Assembly (NCBI GenBank): GCA_003427395.1
Contig: BFEA01000017.1
Location: 3,266,969 to 3,330,968 of the forward strand
Length of the DNA: 64,000 bases
Origin: Chara braunii
Lineage: Eukaryota > Streptophyta > Charophyceae > Charales > Characeae
Reading direction: 5' to 3'
A program made the position numbers and the translations under genes. Shown here piece by piece: positions 23,701-36,900 of the stretch. The notes under the pieces were generated by a model. That model saw only the letters and a program-made list of their open reading frames with translations, was not told the origin of the DNA and ran no database searches. Positions within the stretch are counted from its first letter, which is position 1. Every line of letters begins with the position of its first letter.

Positions 23701-26430
23701 ATTTTCGTCGCTTGTCTATTTTTTTATTTTATTTTTTTAATTTTTTTTTGCATGTTTGTGATTTTTATGCATCTCTACGACAATTTATGTTTTGATGGTT
23801 ATTGAAATTATAAACCCTTATTCTATATGATTTTTTTTATAAAGACAATTTGATGAATTTTATCGTTTTTGTATAATATTTTCGATTGGGGTTACTTATA
23901 GGTTAAAAAAAAATATTGGATTAAAAATTATATTATCTCCAGCGTTTGAATTAGTTTACAATCTAAACAAAAACTTTAAAAGAATTTTTTTTTTTTCGAA
24001 ATTAGTTAGTTCAAACTCTGTCTAAGTAACTTTTGATTTATTTTTGGGTTTGCCAAAAAATATTTTTAATTCCTTTATGTTTCACTCTATATGAAATATA
24101 TATCTATATCAACCAGATGAATATTGTTGGTGTATCAGTCGAAGGTTGAACAAAACCACTAGTGTGATGTCGGAACGATCATGAAAAAAATATTTTAGTT
24201 TTAGGTTTTCAAGGACCAAATATGCGTATAAAGTCTAAGTTTTAATTTTAGGATTGTCATTGGTTGAATCTGGTACCATTCCAAACATTAGTTTGATGTT
24301 AATTTAATAATGAATTCAATATTTGAAATGATTTTTTTTTTTTTCTAGGCCTCTGAGAGTTGAAGACAGTTTCAAGCACATGCAATTGTATTTCGACTTT
24401 TAAAGGCTTGATTGAGTTTTGTTATGATATTTGTATACCAACTTATGAAAACTTAATACAATTCTGTTTATGAAATACTTTTTAAATTGTTATTTCCTCT
24501 AATTGTTCCTCTTACATAGACATTTCACAATAATCATGAAAAAGATTATACAAATGTTAACATTTTAATGCATAAAAACTTTTAATACAAGAGATTGTTA
24601 TTTTTTATTTATATAAGACGAAATGAATGTCGTTAACGAGATTCATGAAAGTTGTTGGAGCAAAAACCTTATAAGGATATTTTCTCAGTGTTATTCATTT
24701 AAAACAATCTATGACTATTTGTAAATAAGTTTTTGGATAAATGACTTAATGAGATTGAAATACATGTTGAAACTTCATGCAGACTAAACCTATGACCGAA
24801 AGATTAACATTTTATTAAAGTTTGGTTCGAACGTTTATCGACATCCGAAAATTATGATTGAAGCTTACCGATGGGACCACATACACAATTACCATGGCGA
24901 CGAACGATGGCAGTAAATCCAGGTTGTCGTAAACTACTTAAGTAATAACATATATAACTTCGATGTCTTAAGACGTCGTCGATAAATCCTTTGAAAGTTA
25001 GGCGCGATGGCATTACGATCACAACGTATGATTGTCCTATGCACACCTTAAACCACAACAACCCCTGCCGTCATAAATTAGGGGGGACCGATAACACATG
25101 TCTATGAGGGTTACTGGTAGCATAGTGGGGGAGAGTGACAAAATTGAAAAATACGTTCCTTTTCGCTCGCGATTTATTTTGTTGTTAAAATTATAAAAAA
25201 AAAAAAGATTTTTTCTATAAAGATCGTGACAAAATCTATGGACCCTCAATTTTTTAGAGTTGTTAAGTCATCCTTTCGAGCACAAAAATTGCGAAAGTTG
25301 GAGCACTTTTTTCGTTGGCCCAGACGTGGTGAAGTGATAAAAATAGAAAATGTGACGAAACGGGGTGACATTCACGTTTTTTTTTTTTTTTTTCATTTTT
25401 TGATATTTGTCCTGGAAAGATCACAACCTAATCTACGAGATCTCAAATTTTAAGATTCTTTCGCCAATTGTTCTGAGTGTGAAAAATCGTCAAAGTTCGC
25501 GCTTGAAAATTTTTGGGCCGGACTTGCCTGCGCCTGCCAGTCTCCGGCCCCGCTTAAGAACTCGATCCGTAAGGCCAAGAGAAAGGAATATAGGCCGGCG
25601 GGGTTAGTGGTGTTTTAACATTGATGCACTGTGAGTAAGGGTCACTGCAACGTCCGCTTTATTCCGTTAAAAGTAAAGTCATGTCGAGTGTGTGACTGTT
25701 AGAGGACAACGAGCAAGCGCCCTCGACTGACTACCTCTTCGATTGCATGTAAAAATTTTCAAACCTAAATTAATAGCTCGGTAGGGACGACTCTAAGGGT
25801 GGTCACAACCTCTTAGGCAAGGAAAAGTTGTGCCTCGCAATAACCGGTCCTGTCGTAGGGGACCGCGAGAGGTACGGACGGCACACCCGACCAGAGCGGG
25901 GAAAACCGTGCTTGGACGGTGCGGGGTTTCATCGTTGTCTCTAAGTCATTTTTAATACTCTCACGTAATGCAGTCGTGAGGGCTTCTGCTGAAAGGCGGG
26001 AGCCGATACGCTCGACACATGATGTTGTAGGTCAGGAGGGATGGCATCCTACTGTCCATTACGTTTGTGTGTAGTCTGTTGCTCAACTCCAGTCGTGCAA
26101 ATCGGGAAGACGTCGGGACAACCTCGCAACCAGTCAAACTTACTCGTTATAGCAACTTCACCTGTTCTGGATGACCAATGGACCTGTGCCACCCTTTGAC
26201 AACCATTGATGAACGTGTCAGCCCTTCTCTTCTGTCATACCTCCGCCCAGCACTACCTCTTCACTGACCGCCGCTGCACCTGAAGTCTGCCATCACCATC
26301 TGCAGCTTCGCCACCAATAGGCTTTCACCTTCGACCAAGCCAGCACCACTGGCCTGTCGAATGGGGAATGGGAGAGCCCGCCTCCCGGCCTGTTTGGGGT
26401 GTGCTACAACGCTAACACAGCGCCAGCGCA
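23701..26430. other. intergenic, no gene seen
   Basis: AT-rich to about 25.5 kb, then a shift to balanced GC. No credible coding. The 25500-26250 part has higher GC and may be an old element, unidentified. Confidence 0.45.
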
Positions 26431-26439
26431 ATGCTGCTA

Positions 26440-26592
26440 CTCCCCACAGACTGTCATCCTCAAGCCCCTGAAGCTGGTGGGTCTCGAACCTATCACCTTC
26501 CTGGTGCAACTCAGGCATGAAGCCTGCTGAGCTGATCTTCGACTGACTCCAGATAGAGTAAGTCAGGAGCCACCCACCTTCGCGAAAAAAAA
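26440..26592 (-). mobile_element. tRNA-derived SINE candidate
   Basis: On the minus strand CAGCTCAGCAGG (box A-like) is followed about 35 bp later by AGGTTCGAGACCC (box B-like). This is the internal pol III promoter layout of tRNA-derived SINEs. The ends are not resolved. Confidence 0.4.
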
Positions 26593-26635
26593 CAAAGCAG
26601 ACCAAGAATTGCGCACAGATGTGACGGTTAGTAAA

Positions 26636-26930
26636 CACAACAACACAGTTTTAACTTTTTTTTTTTTTTTTTTTTTTAGGNGGGGGGGAACAACACACGA
26701 CAACACAGTTTGAAACCGGGGGCGTAGTCAGATTCGGATGAACCGAGTCATGCATGGAAAGGAAAAGAGAGGCTGTTGTAGGTAAATTTTTGTTTTTTTT
26801 TCGCTGGTGGTGGTGGCGGGTGTCTTCAGCTCCTGGCAGTCAGATTCAGATGAACTGAGTCATGAAAAACACAGGAGAGGCAGAACGGAAAAACGAAAGG
26901 AAAATAGAGGCTGTTGCCGATAAAAAAAAT
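26636..26930. repeat. duplicated segments around a poly(T) tract
   Basis: ACAACACAGTTT occurs on both sides of a T22 run (26657-26679) that ends in a single ambiguous base at 26681. A segment starting CAGATTC(G/A)GATGAAC and ending GAGGCTGTTG is duplicated at 26730-26780 and 26840-26915. Confidence 0.6.
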
Positions 26931-27189
26931 CGGTGACTGGTTGGTCCGGCGCCTCTGGGGGTCCGAGAGGCGGGAGAGCAGAACGGTCCACTGCAGAAGC
27001 GGAGCTTCAAATTTGTTTTTCGATGCCGAAGGCGAATTCACCTTTGGCGGGGGCGGCGGGAAGGAAGGTGCGCGGCGGGTAGGTAGACGGCGGCGGCAGA
27101 GTCTCGAAGGCAGGTTGAGGTCCTACTGTAGTCCGGAGGGTTTAGAGTGTAGATACCTAGTCCTTACCATCTTCGCCATATCCTAGTCC

Positions 27190-27489
27190 TTGCTTGCTGT
27201 AGTCCCTTCTTCCCCTCTTCCCCTCTTCCCCTCTTCCCTAACTTCTTATTCATATATGTTTGGAATGATGTGAAGACCGTCAGTGTAGCATCGGCGCCGT
27301 TTTCCCGCTCTCCCTTTTCCCTCCCTCCCTCCCTGCCCTTTCCTTTCTCCCTCCATTCTCACATTTCCTCTTGATCCTCCGACCCTTCATTCGTCTTTCT
27401 TGCTATCCTGCCATGATCCATCCATTCAGTTTGAACTAAGCGATCGGTTCGACAGCCCCTTTTTCTTCGTTCAGTACATGCGTATATAT

Positions 27490-27538
<49 letters not shown>

Positions 27539-27721
27539 TGCCCCCCTCTCGCCTTCTCCTGTCCAAAGCAACTCTTTCCTCCCCTCTTTCTCTACACCCC
27601 ACTTTAACAGAGTGACCGTTGGACTTATTACTACCGGTAGGTAACCGCTTGGGTTGTGAGTGGAGGTCTCGCGGGCCGAAGACGACAGCGGTAGTGACAG
27701 GAGGGAGGGGCATTTATGTAA
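27190..27721 (+). promoter_or_regulatory. presumed promoter / 5' leader of the main gene
   Basis: Directly upstream of the ATG at 27722. It has pyrimidine-rich tracts (CCCTCTT repeats at 27207-27240 and CCCTCCCTCCCTCCC at 27318-27334), a possible TATA-like CATATATG at 27250, and an (AC)n run at 27493-27534. A stop codon lies in frame immediately before the ATG (27719-27721). The transcription start is not determinable, and introns in the leader are possible. Confidence 0.35.
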
Positions 27722-28100
27722 ATGGACGCGGCGATGGGTATGGCAACAAACGTGGAGAAGATGAACCACAGCTCAACTTGCACGACTCGTTTGGCATCGC
27801 ATGCTGAAAGGCCGTTGTTGGCGGCGGATCCCCACAGTGAGCTGATGGCCATGGCTGACGACTTTTCGGCGGCGGCGTGTACTCCTGCCAGTTGTCGTCC
27901 CGCTTACGCGGCAAAACGGCCGGCGTCGGCTACCTCCTTTTCTCCTTCCGCTTCTGCGCATTTGGCAGCTGACGACTTGATAGACGTTCATGGAATGCCG
28001 ACAGAGTCTCCCCTTCGGACTGTTCCTGCGGATGCTATCTCCGCTGTCGTGGATTGGGTCATACCGTTCGATCCGTCCCCTCTCCGTGTAGCGCAACAAG
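27722..28100 (+). CDS. exon 1 (start codon)
   Basis: 126 codons plus one base. It starts [15 protein letters not shown] and ends SPLRVAQQ before the donor GTGAGT at 28101. An in-frame TAA immediately precedes the ATG. The sequence is Ala/Ser/Pro-rich, and the phase fits exon 2 at 39013. The 10.9-kb intron 1 that follows is filled with mobile elements. Confidence 0.65.
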
Positions 28101-30896
28101 GTGAGTAATACGTAATAAATCTGTTGGCGCCGCCAAATAATCATTTGCAATATCCTTCCTTCCCTTCCTGATAGCGTTGGATCTGTTCGATTCGTCAAAT
28201 ATGGATTGAATGTAGTACTCTAAGATAAGAAAGCGGCGGCGTAACGACGAATGGATAGTTGATGAATGGATAGTTGATGAATGCCATGTGTGTAACGTGA
28301 TACTAATTTTTTTTCTTTTCTTTTTTTTTAAAGATATAGTAGTACTGCGCTTCTCATTTGTTCAACAATGTACTTGTGCCTCCATGTTTGTTTCTCTCTC
28401 CACGCGCCTGCTTCTTATAATATAATCATTTCAATGGAGTACTTGCTACTCATTTGTTTGGAGACCTGAACTTGTACTTCCACGTTCTTTCTTCTCTGCG
28501 CTTCCTTCGTTCGTCTTTTTTTGAACTTATTGCTTTGTTCTTTTTCTGCTTTTTTTTTGTTTTCCTTGAAAAGGGGAACGCCCTCTTGGGAGGTATCATC
28601 GTCAGATTGACCTGCCGCCGCTGGTAACTCAGAACGATGCTGTTTCATTCGGCTACCGTCTTCACCGGAATAGAACGCCCGGTCATTATAGCCGTATTTG
28701 GTGCAATTTTCCGCCCAGATACGGCGATAATTACCGGGCGTTCTATTCGGGTGAAGACGGTAGTGCCACCTGGATACGAACTCAGGTCTGTATTTCAACA
28801 GTGCATTGGTGTAGGAACTGAACCTCTTTTTTTTCCTTTTTTCTTTCATGTTTTCTTTGGTTATACTTGGAACCCGGCACCCTAAACGCTACATAGGGCA
28901 GGGGCAAACATGCCGTTACCCCTCTCCAACGACCGAGAGAGGTAACCTCCCTTGAGCGAAGAGAGGTAGGAAGCTATGCTTGCAGGGGTCCCCTGTAGAG
29001 CTTTAGGAGTAGTGGTAGGTAGGTAGTGAAAAGAAAGATATGTTGCATGACTGCCCCCCGATGAGGAGGGACAGTTGGAAGAAAGAAATGTGAGGTGAGA
29101 GAAAAGTACATGGCTGTCCCGCGATGAGGAGAAGGCAGCGTTTTTAATAACAAAAAAAAAGGCTTAGAGACCTGACAGCTGCTGCAGACCAGAGAATGCG
29201 TGCGCTGCTCTGTAGGTCTGCAGTGTCTGCTTGCTGCTGCGAAGTCTCCACCTACTGGGAGGTGTGTAGGTCTGATGAGTCTGCTTGCTGCTGCTAAGGC
29301 TCCACCACCTACTGTGAGGTGTGTAGGTCTGCTGTGTCTGCTTGCTGCTGCTAAGGCTCCGCCTACTGGCGAGCACCTCCACGTGATGGCAATCAGGGCT
29401 GTTCCGCGTGAGCCCTTCTCCTCCGTTCGTCGTCTATTTTTTTTCTTTTTTCTTTTTCCTCCTCTCTCTAAGCGTCTCGTTTCTCCATTCGTCGCGCGAA
29501 GCATTTGCATCTTCCACACGTTGTATTTTCCGGAAGCAGGGCGGAGGGGGGGAGAGGGTGGGTGGCGGGGGGACGATATTCTCAGCCCTAAGTCTCTGAT
29601 CTCTGCCGACCAAGATAAGTCTCCGTCTCTATATATGAAATGAAAGATAGACTTCGTCTCGCTGTATCTCCCCCTTGTGGTCGATTGGTATATACAAAGA
29701 GGCGGGGAGGGTGGCAGGGGGGCGATATTCTCAGGCGGAAGTCTCTGATCTCTTCCGACCAAGATAGTCTCCGTCTCTACATACTGTATAAAAAGAAAGA
29801 TAATCTTCATCTCGCTGTATCTCCCTTGTCGTCGAATGGTGTATACAGGGTGGGTGGGTGGGTGGGTGGGTGGCGGGGGGACGATATTCTCAGCCCTAAG
29901 TCTCTGATCTCTGCCGACCAAGATAGTGCCCGTCTCTATATATAAAAAGAATGATACTCTTCGTCTCGCTGTATCTCCCTTGTGGTCGATTGGTATATAC
30001 ACATTTTACGTTGCATATGTTCCAATACTGTTAATCTTCGTCTCGCCGATCATCTGTTGATGTACTCATGACCATTCGATGAGGTTAGTGTCTTTCTCCG
30101 CCGTAACAATAAGAGTTAGGTTCTGTCTCGCTCCCTGCCGTTCTTTCTCTGAGCACACAGGTACGGAGAGCCGTGTGCTTCGTGAACCCCAGATTGTTAT
30201 GGTACTCGTTTCATCGTGGTTCAAACGCACCTCTCATAACGGTGATACTTTAGGTTCAAATCCTACTATGCCTATCTGGATTCTGGGTGTATAGCTTAGT
30301 TGGTAGAGACTGGCCTTTTCTCTTTCATGAAGTTTCATCGCTTTTTCTTTGTTGCCTTGCTACTTGTGTATGTAAGTGAGGTTGAGAAAGGAGGGGAGGA
30401 AAGGAGGAGAGGAAAGGAGTGGAGGGTGATTGACGACGAACACAAATTGCGGTGAGGGTATGCGGTCGTCGTTGTCAAGGGGTTGAACCGAGTTTTGTAC
30501 GTGTGTACGCCCCCTGAGAGGGTGACAGGTGACATGGAGAATAACGTATAACGAAACTTGCAGTTGTTCATAGTCGTTCAGAATGTGCTGCTAACCTTCT
30601 TATTCTTACTTATTTCCTCAGACACCCGCGCACACAGACTCTCTCTCTCTCTCTCTCTCTTTGCTAGTTTTTAAACCCACTCTCTCTCTCTTTCTCTCTC
30701 TCACACACACTTACTAAATCTCTCTCTCTCTCTCTCTCTCTGTCGCTCCGACCGGCTGTCTTTTTGTATATTTTTGTATTCTATATAACCATTTTATTTT
30801 TTTTGCCACACCTGCATCGTTGGAGCAAACGCTATGCAGTCTTTCATTCTCTGTCGCCATTGCGGCTAGAGGTGTGGACGGTGCTTGGAATAAGTA

Positions 30897-30931
<35 letters not shown>

Positions 30932-33900
30932 GTGGTCCTATGCGATACCTTTGTTAACATAAGAAGGATTTCACATTGTTAACATAAGAAGGATTTGACA
31001 TTGTTAACATCGTTGGAGCAAACGCTATGCAGAGTCTTTCATTCTCTGATTGTTAACATAAGAAGGATTTGACATTGTTAACATCGTTGGAGCAAACGCT
31101 ATGCAGAGTCTTTCATTCTCTGTCGCCATTGCGGCTAGAGGTGTGGACAGTGCTTGGAATAACTATTTTTATTTATTTATTTTATTTTTTATGTGGTCCG
31201 ATGGACAACGGATCAGATATGAAACTGATCAGAACAGATACTACACTTGACCTTAGCCAAAAGGCCGAGGAGGGTATAGACTAACGAATTTTGACTGAGA
31301 TAGATGATGCTTATTTTCTGCTTGCGTCACAAGAAAACGCTCGTTGAAACTGGTCCTGCCATTATCTTTGTCGCCATCGTCGTTAGTGATACAGGGGACA
31401 CGGTTCGATGGACAGGAGGTGCTACTTGGCAATGGCAGCTGTGCGTGGCCGCTATTGGGCCTCGGTCCACTACTCAGCAAATGTGCAGAATGAGAGTGAA
31501 TCTTCGGCTAGAACATGGAAAGATACAGAGCCATATTTTTTGTCGTTTTTGCATGTGGAGAGTGGTGCAGCAAGGCCCATTGTCTGCAAGGAAGATAGAG
31601 CCGAGAGACATCGGGCCTCGCTCCACTACTCACTAAATGCACAAAAGACAAGAAAACGTGGCGGGGTATCTTTCCATGTTCTAGCCGAAGATTCATTCAC
31701 GAAGATTCTGCACATTTGCTGCTGAGTAATGGAGCGAGCCCGATCGGCGTCCTCCTGCTTTTTGGGTTTCGCACAGAGTCCGTTTCTGAACGCGTGGGCG
31801 ATACCCGAAACCTCTTTTTTTTTTTCTTTTTTGAATATTCAAAAAAAAAATAAAAAAAAAATACAAAATTTGGACCATTTCTCGATTTATGCGTGTCATC
31901 CTTACGCAGCAGGGGCCATTTGCTAATTTACTGTATCGTTCCAATTTTAACGGATGTCCCGAAGGACCCCGAAGCCTCTTTGGGATATCGGAATCTCACC
32001 AAGGCGATTTCGCTCGAAAAAATTTGACTGTCTTTACGGATACGGTTCACTACGTAAAAAGAAGAGACTTGGATGAAACTCAAAGTTCAACCGATGACCA
32101 ATATTTTGGATATGTGCAGTTTCCCCGATAAGTGAAACACATAACTTCAGGATGAGTGAGTGGAACAGACTGGAGAATTTGTCCCAAAAAAAAAAAAAAA
32201 ACTTCAGCAGGACGAGTGCTATTCTTAAGAGTACTGAACGAGTGGTTTGGAGCTATGAGTGCTATTCTTAAGAGTACTGAACGAGTGGTTTGGAGCTATG
32301 TTCCCCCTTTCAGGATGAATGCTATTTATTCTGTATAAGTGAAACTGACTTCAGTATTAATGCCATTTCTAAGAGGATTGAACGACTAGTTTGGCGCCAT
32401 TTTTCCCTTCAGCAGCAGGATTAATGCTAATCTATAAGTGAAACTAACTTCAGGATTAATGCTATTCTAAGAGAGGATTGAACTAGTTTGGCGCCATTTT
32501 TCCCTTCAGCAGCAGGATTAATGCTAATCTATAAGTGAATCTTACCTCAGGATTCATGCTATTCTAAGATGATGAATGCTATTCTAAGATGATGAATGCT
32601 ATTCTAAGATGAGTAGCGAACGAGTCGTTTGGAGCCATTTTTCCCTTTAGCCGGATTTATGCTATTCTACACGTTAAACTAACTTCAGGACTCGTGCTAT
32701 TCTAAGAGGATCAATGCTATTCTAAGAGGATCAATGCTATTCTAAGAGGATCAATGCTATTCTAAGAGGATTGAACGAGTGGTTTGGAGCCATCTTTCCC
32801 TGCGGGACTCCGACAGGAGGAGAGACAACAACCACTACCGGTAGTAGGCGATTGATTTGCCACGCTGTCGATACTCTTGTCGAAGTGGCCAACAACTCCC
32901 CGCCTCCTGTCTTTGTGGAGTAGACCACGTGACCAACTGGCCTAGCTCAGTCGGTACATCCCTGAAATGTGGAAGCACAGACCTAAATGCAAACTCCACT
33001 GGAAGCAGATGAGTTAAGCACTTCAAAAAATCTGAATTACCGAGGGCCGGTCGGTTCGATGATGATATTTCAAGGCCGTCATCTTTTTTTTTTGAAGAAA
33101 AGAAAGTAGTAAGGATTGAAGAAAAGAAAGAACATTCCGCACGACAGTAGTCGTAGGACAGGTGTTAGATCAGCCGTTAGGCATGAGCTATACCGGCTTG
33201 CCCCGTAGACGAGACACCCTGTTTTTGATCACGACTGTATAGGAACGGAAAGATGGGTTGCATACATTCACAATCAGGGTACATTATGTTGGGGAGAAGA
33301 CGGTAGTAGCAGTGGTAATAAATACACCTCCGTGTGTATTTTGCCACCTTTTGTGGGCAGATGCACTTACGCTTTTTTTCGGAGAAGACGGTAATAAATA
33401 CACATCAAGATGATTGAAGTGCATGCGAAGAATATACCGAGCAGTGGTATTTGCAAGCATTCTCTTCCCAGGCATGGGTTTGTGATGGCATTGCTCATGG
33501 CAGCTGTGTGGTTGTCCGACGTTTGGGCAGTCGTGGGGAAGGGGAGGGAAGGAGGAGGGGAGGGAGGGAGGGGAGGAGAGAGGAGGGGAGGTAAGGGAGG
33601 TAAGGGAGGNNNNNNNNNNNNNNNNNNNNNNNNNNNNNNNNNNNNNNNNNNNNNNNNNNNNNNNNNNNNNNNNNNNNNNGGGGAGGGAGGGGAGGGAGGG
33701 GACGCCGCTGTTGCGTTCAAATGAGGAACGACTGTTGTTGGTTGGGGTTGGAGCGGAAAACCCGGTGTATTTGTAGGAGAGGAAAAGCCGGGGGGAGTGG
33801 CTGGGGGGACGGTGATGCTTGGAAAGAGTCGAGTCCACCACCCCGTCTTCCTCCAAGCACAAGGCATCATCATTACGGCAGTATCCGACTAGGAAGCTGG

Positions 33901-36900
33901 GTTGTATCCAGTCAATATCAGGGTGCGTTATGTTCGGGAGGAAGACGGTAGGACGGAGCCGAAGTTGGACATTTCAAACTGAAATGTGGCAAACCGATAC
34001 CATAAATCTGAACGTCGTCATCGGGAAATCTCGAGAGATCTTCACAGGGCCTCGCTCCGGTGCTCACCAGGTGCGCAAAATGAGAACGAATCTTCTGCTA
34101 GAACGTGGGAAGATACGCACCAGCACATCTTTTGTCTTGTGTGCGTGTGGTGAGTAGTGAAACGGAATCCACCCATGCTGGGGCCAAGTCCCACTAGCAG
34201 CGTTGAGCTACTTCAACGCCTGAATCTGGACTCTTTTGCGGAGATAGGCAGAAATGGTGTTGAGTTTGCTGAACTGCACGTCACCACAAACACGTCCAGA
34301 TTCAGGCGTTGAGGTAGCTCAACGCTGCTAGTGGGACTTGTCCCCTGGCCGAATTTCTTTTCCTTTTGACATATTATCATCCAACTGACCGGCCCTAGGA
34401 ATTGTAATATTTTACTCATCTGCTACCAGTGAAGTCCTAACTCAGGGCATACTCACAGTAGGACCTTTTTACTTATGGTTCGACGTGAATGCGGCCAGGT
34501 ACATCCACGTCTGGCTGTAAATGCGGTCAGATACATTTACGATGGCGCTAGTGTGAGTACGACCTCAGGTATGTATTTCAACGGTTCAGGGGTGTACCAA
34601 TGGAGCTAGGCCAGTTGGTTGCTGGCGGAGTTGGGGGGGGGAGAGGTGGGGTGGGGGGGGGGGCGAGAGGCCTTTTGCCTTGCGCTTGCTTCTTCTGTGC
34701 TTATGGGCGTCGTTCCTCTACAGCCTTCCCCCGAACACAACGTACGGTCATTATAGCTGAATTTAGACCGAAAGATGCGCACCAAATTCAGCTATAATGA
34801 CCAAATTCAGCTATAATGACCGTACGTTGTATTCGGGGGAAGACTGTAGTCACGAAATGTGCAAAATGATGCTGCTTATGCGCTTATGGGCCTCGCTCCA
34901 CTACTTACCAAATGTGCAAAATGAAAATGAATCTTCTGCTAGAACGTGGAAAGATACACCGCCGTATTTTTTTGCCTTTTGTGCATGCGGTGAGTAGTGT
35001 ACCGAGGCCCTATGCCGAATTGCCGGCAGTAAAAAAAAAAAAAGCACAGTTGTATTCACTGAGAGCAAACCGGAAAGAATTTCGGGAAGAAGTACGAATA
35101 GGAAAAAGAAAAAGGACGAGAAGTTTGTCTTGGACGGGATCTCAGGAAAAAAGACTCCAACGGAAACAAAAAAAAAAAAGAAAAAAAAAAAAGAATCCAA
35201 AGGGCTGGGTTTATGTGGCATCCGCATGCAGGGGTGCTATTATGGATGTGATTTGGAGGCTCAGAAATGACAGATTATGCAGAAATGACAGAAAAAAAGG
35301 GGTCCTTCGCCGGGATATCCGTCAAAATTGGATCGTTGGAACTTACAGAGGGAGAAGCATGGACGCTGTGCAAGGATGACACGCATAAATCGGGAAATGG
35401 TACAAAGGAAAAAGAAAAAAAGAAAGAGTAAGGAAACATTGGTCCACTGAAACAAAAAAATAAAGAGTAATCGGCGCAGAAAGAAGATGCTGTTGAGCTT
35501 GAGGGTCTGGCCGCACGGCACACTAAACGAAAACGAAACGAGTGCATCTGCCCACAAAAGGTGGCAAAATACACGTTACTATGGGCCTCGCTGCAATAGA
35601 GAGCACTCTACGTGCATTTAGACGCTTTCTCGGCCCGGCACATTCAGAATGTTGGACTCGTCCGAATGCGGCTGGTCCAGAAAGCTGCCAAATGCATGTA
35701 GAGTGCTGTGTAGTGCAGCGGTGCCCTATTTATAGCAAACCGATGAACCTGGCCATTTTCAGTGGGAAGATACATTCGTTTCGTTTTTCGTTTCGTGTGC
35801 CGTGCGGCAACGCCCTGACTCTAGTTCGACTCCGTGACATGGGGCGTCGCTGCACTACTCTCGAAATGTGCAAAACGAGAGTGAATCTTCCGCTAGAATA
35901 TGGCCAGATACACCGCCATGGTTTTTGTCTGTTGTGCATGTCGAGAGTAGTGCAGCGAGGCCCATGACTTGTGATGCGTAGAAAAAGAAAGGGGACAAAA
36001 AAAAAGAGTATCAACGAAGCCTAGCTCAGGTGGTAAACCCATGAACTGTTGGAATGGGGAACCAAGTTCGGATCCAGATGACGGAACTACCGTCTTCGCC
36101 CGAATAAAACGTACGGCGATTAGTGCTGTATCTAGATTCAAAGTTGCCCCAAATACAGCTATAATGACCGTACGTTGTATTCGAACGTTGTATTCGAGCG
36201 TAGATGCTTGTCTGTTGAAAAGGCATTCGCGTGTGGCTCGCCAGAGGTGGAAAATTTGGTCACGTAGATCTTGGGCCTCGCTGCACTACTCTTGAAATGC
36301 ACAAAAATTCATGGCCGTATATCTTTCCATATTCTAGCGGAAGATTCACTCTCGTTTTGCACATTTCGAGAATAGTGCAGCGAGGCCCCTTGTATTTTGC
36401 CGAAATTTGTCGGTTACTATGCACAGCAGCAGACGAACGAAACAAAATTTCAAAAAAAGAAAAACAAAGAGTGTTGTTCTTGTACAAACATGCTTGCCGG
36501 GGGCCAAGTCCCACTTGCAGCGTTGAGCTACCTCAACGCCTGAATCTGGACGCTTTTGCGGAGATGTGCAGAAACGGTGTTGAGTTTCCTGAACTGCACG
36601 TCTCCAAAAACACGTCCAGATTCAGGCGTTGAGGTAGCTCGACGCTGCTAGTGGGACTTGGCCCCGGGAATAAGTAACCTGACTGTTGCCCCCCACAATA
36701 GAAGGGGCCTTTCTATAAAACAAAAAAAAAACAAAAAAAAAACAAGAAAGAATAGAAGGGGCCTTTCTGTTTGTTTTTTTTTTTTTTTTTTTTAGGCCTT
36801 TCTGTTTTGAAAAAAGGGAAAACGAAGAAAAAACGAAGAGAAGAACCGCGTTATTTTGAAGGTAGAAGAGCAGAAAAACATAGCGTTTGGGAGCTAGGAA

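Noticed and set aside
28974-30002. 342-codon minus-strand open frame.
   Set aside because: It runs across two tandem-repeat arrays (57-bp and 155-bp periods). The protein is only the repeats translated, with no domain.
30150-30200. Group II intron domain V in the GAGCCGTGTGC-containing hairpin upstream of the tRNA fragment.
   Set aside because: The two strands do not fold into the 34-nt domain V shape and the AGC/GNRA landmarks are not in place.
33284-33873. Two 170-190 codon minus-strand frames rich in Pro and Ser.
   Set aside because: They cross the 70-N gap and a G-rich repeat, so the continuity is artificial.
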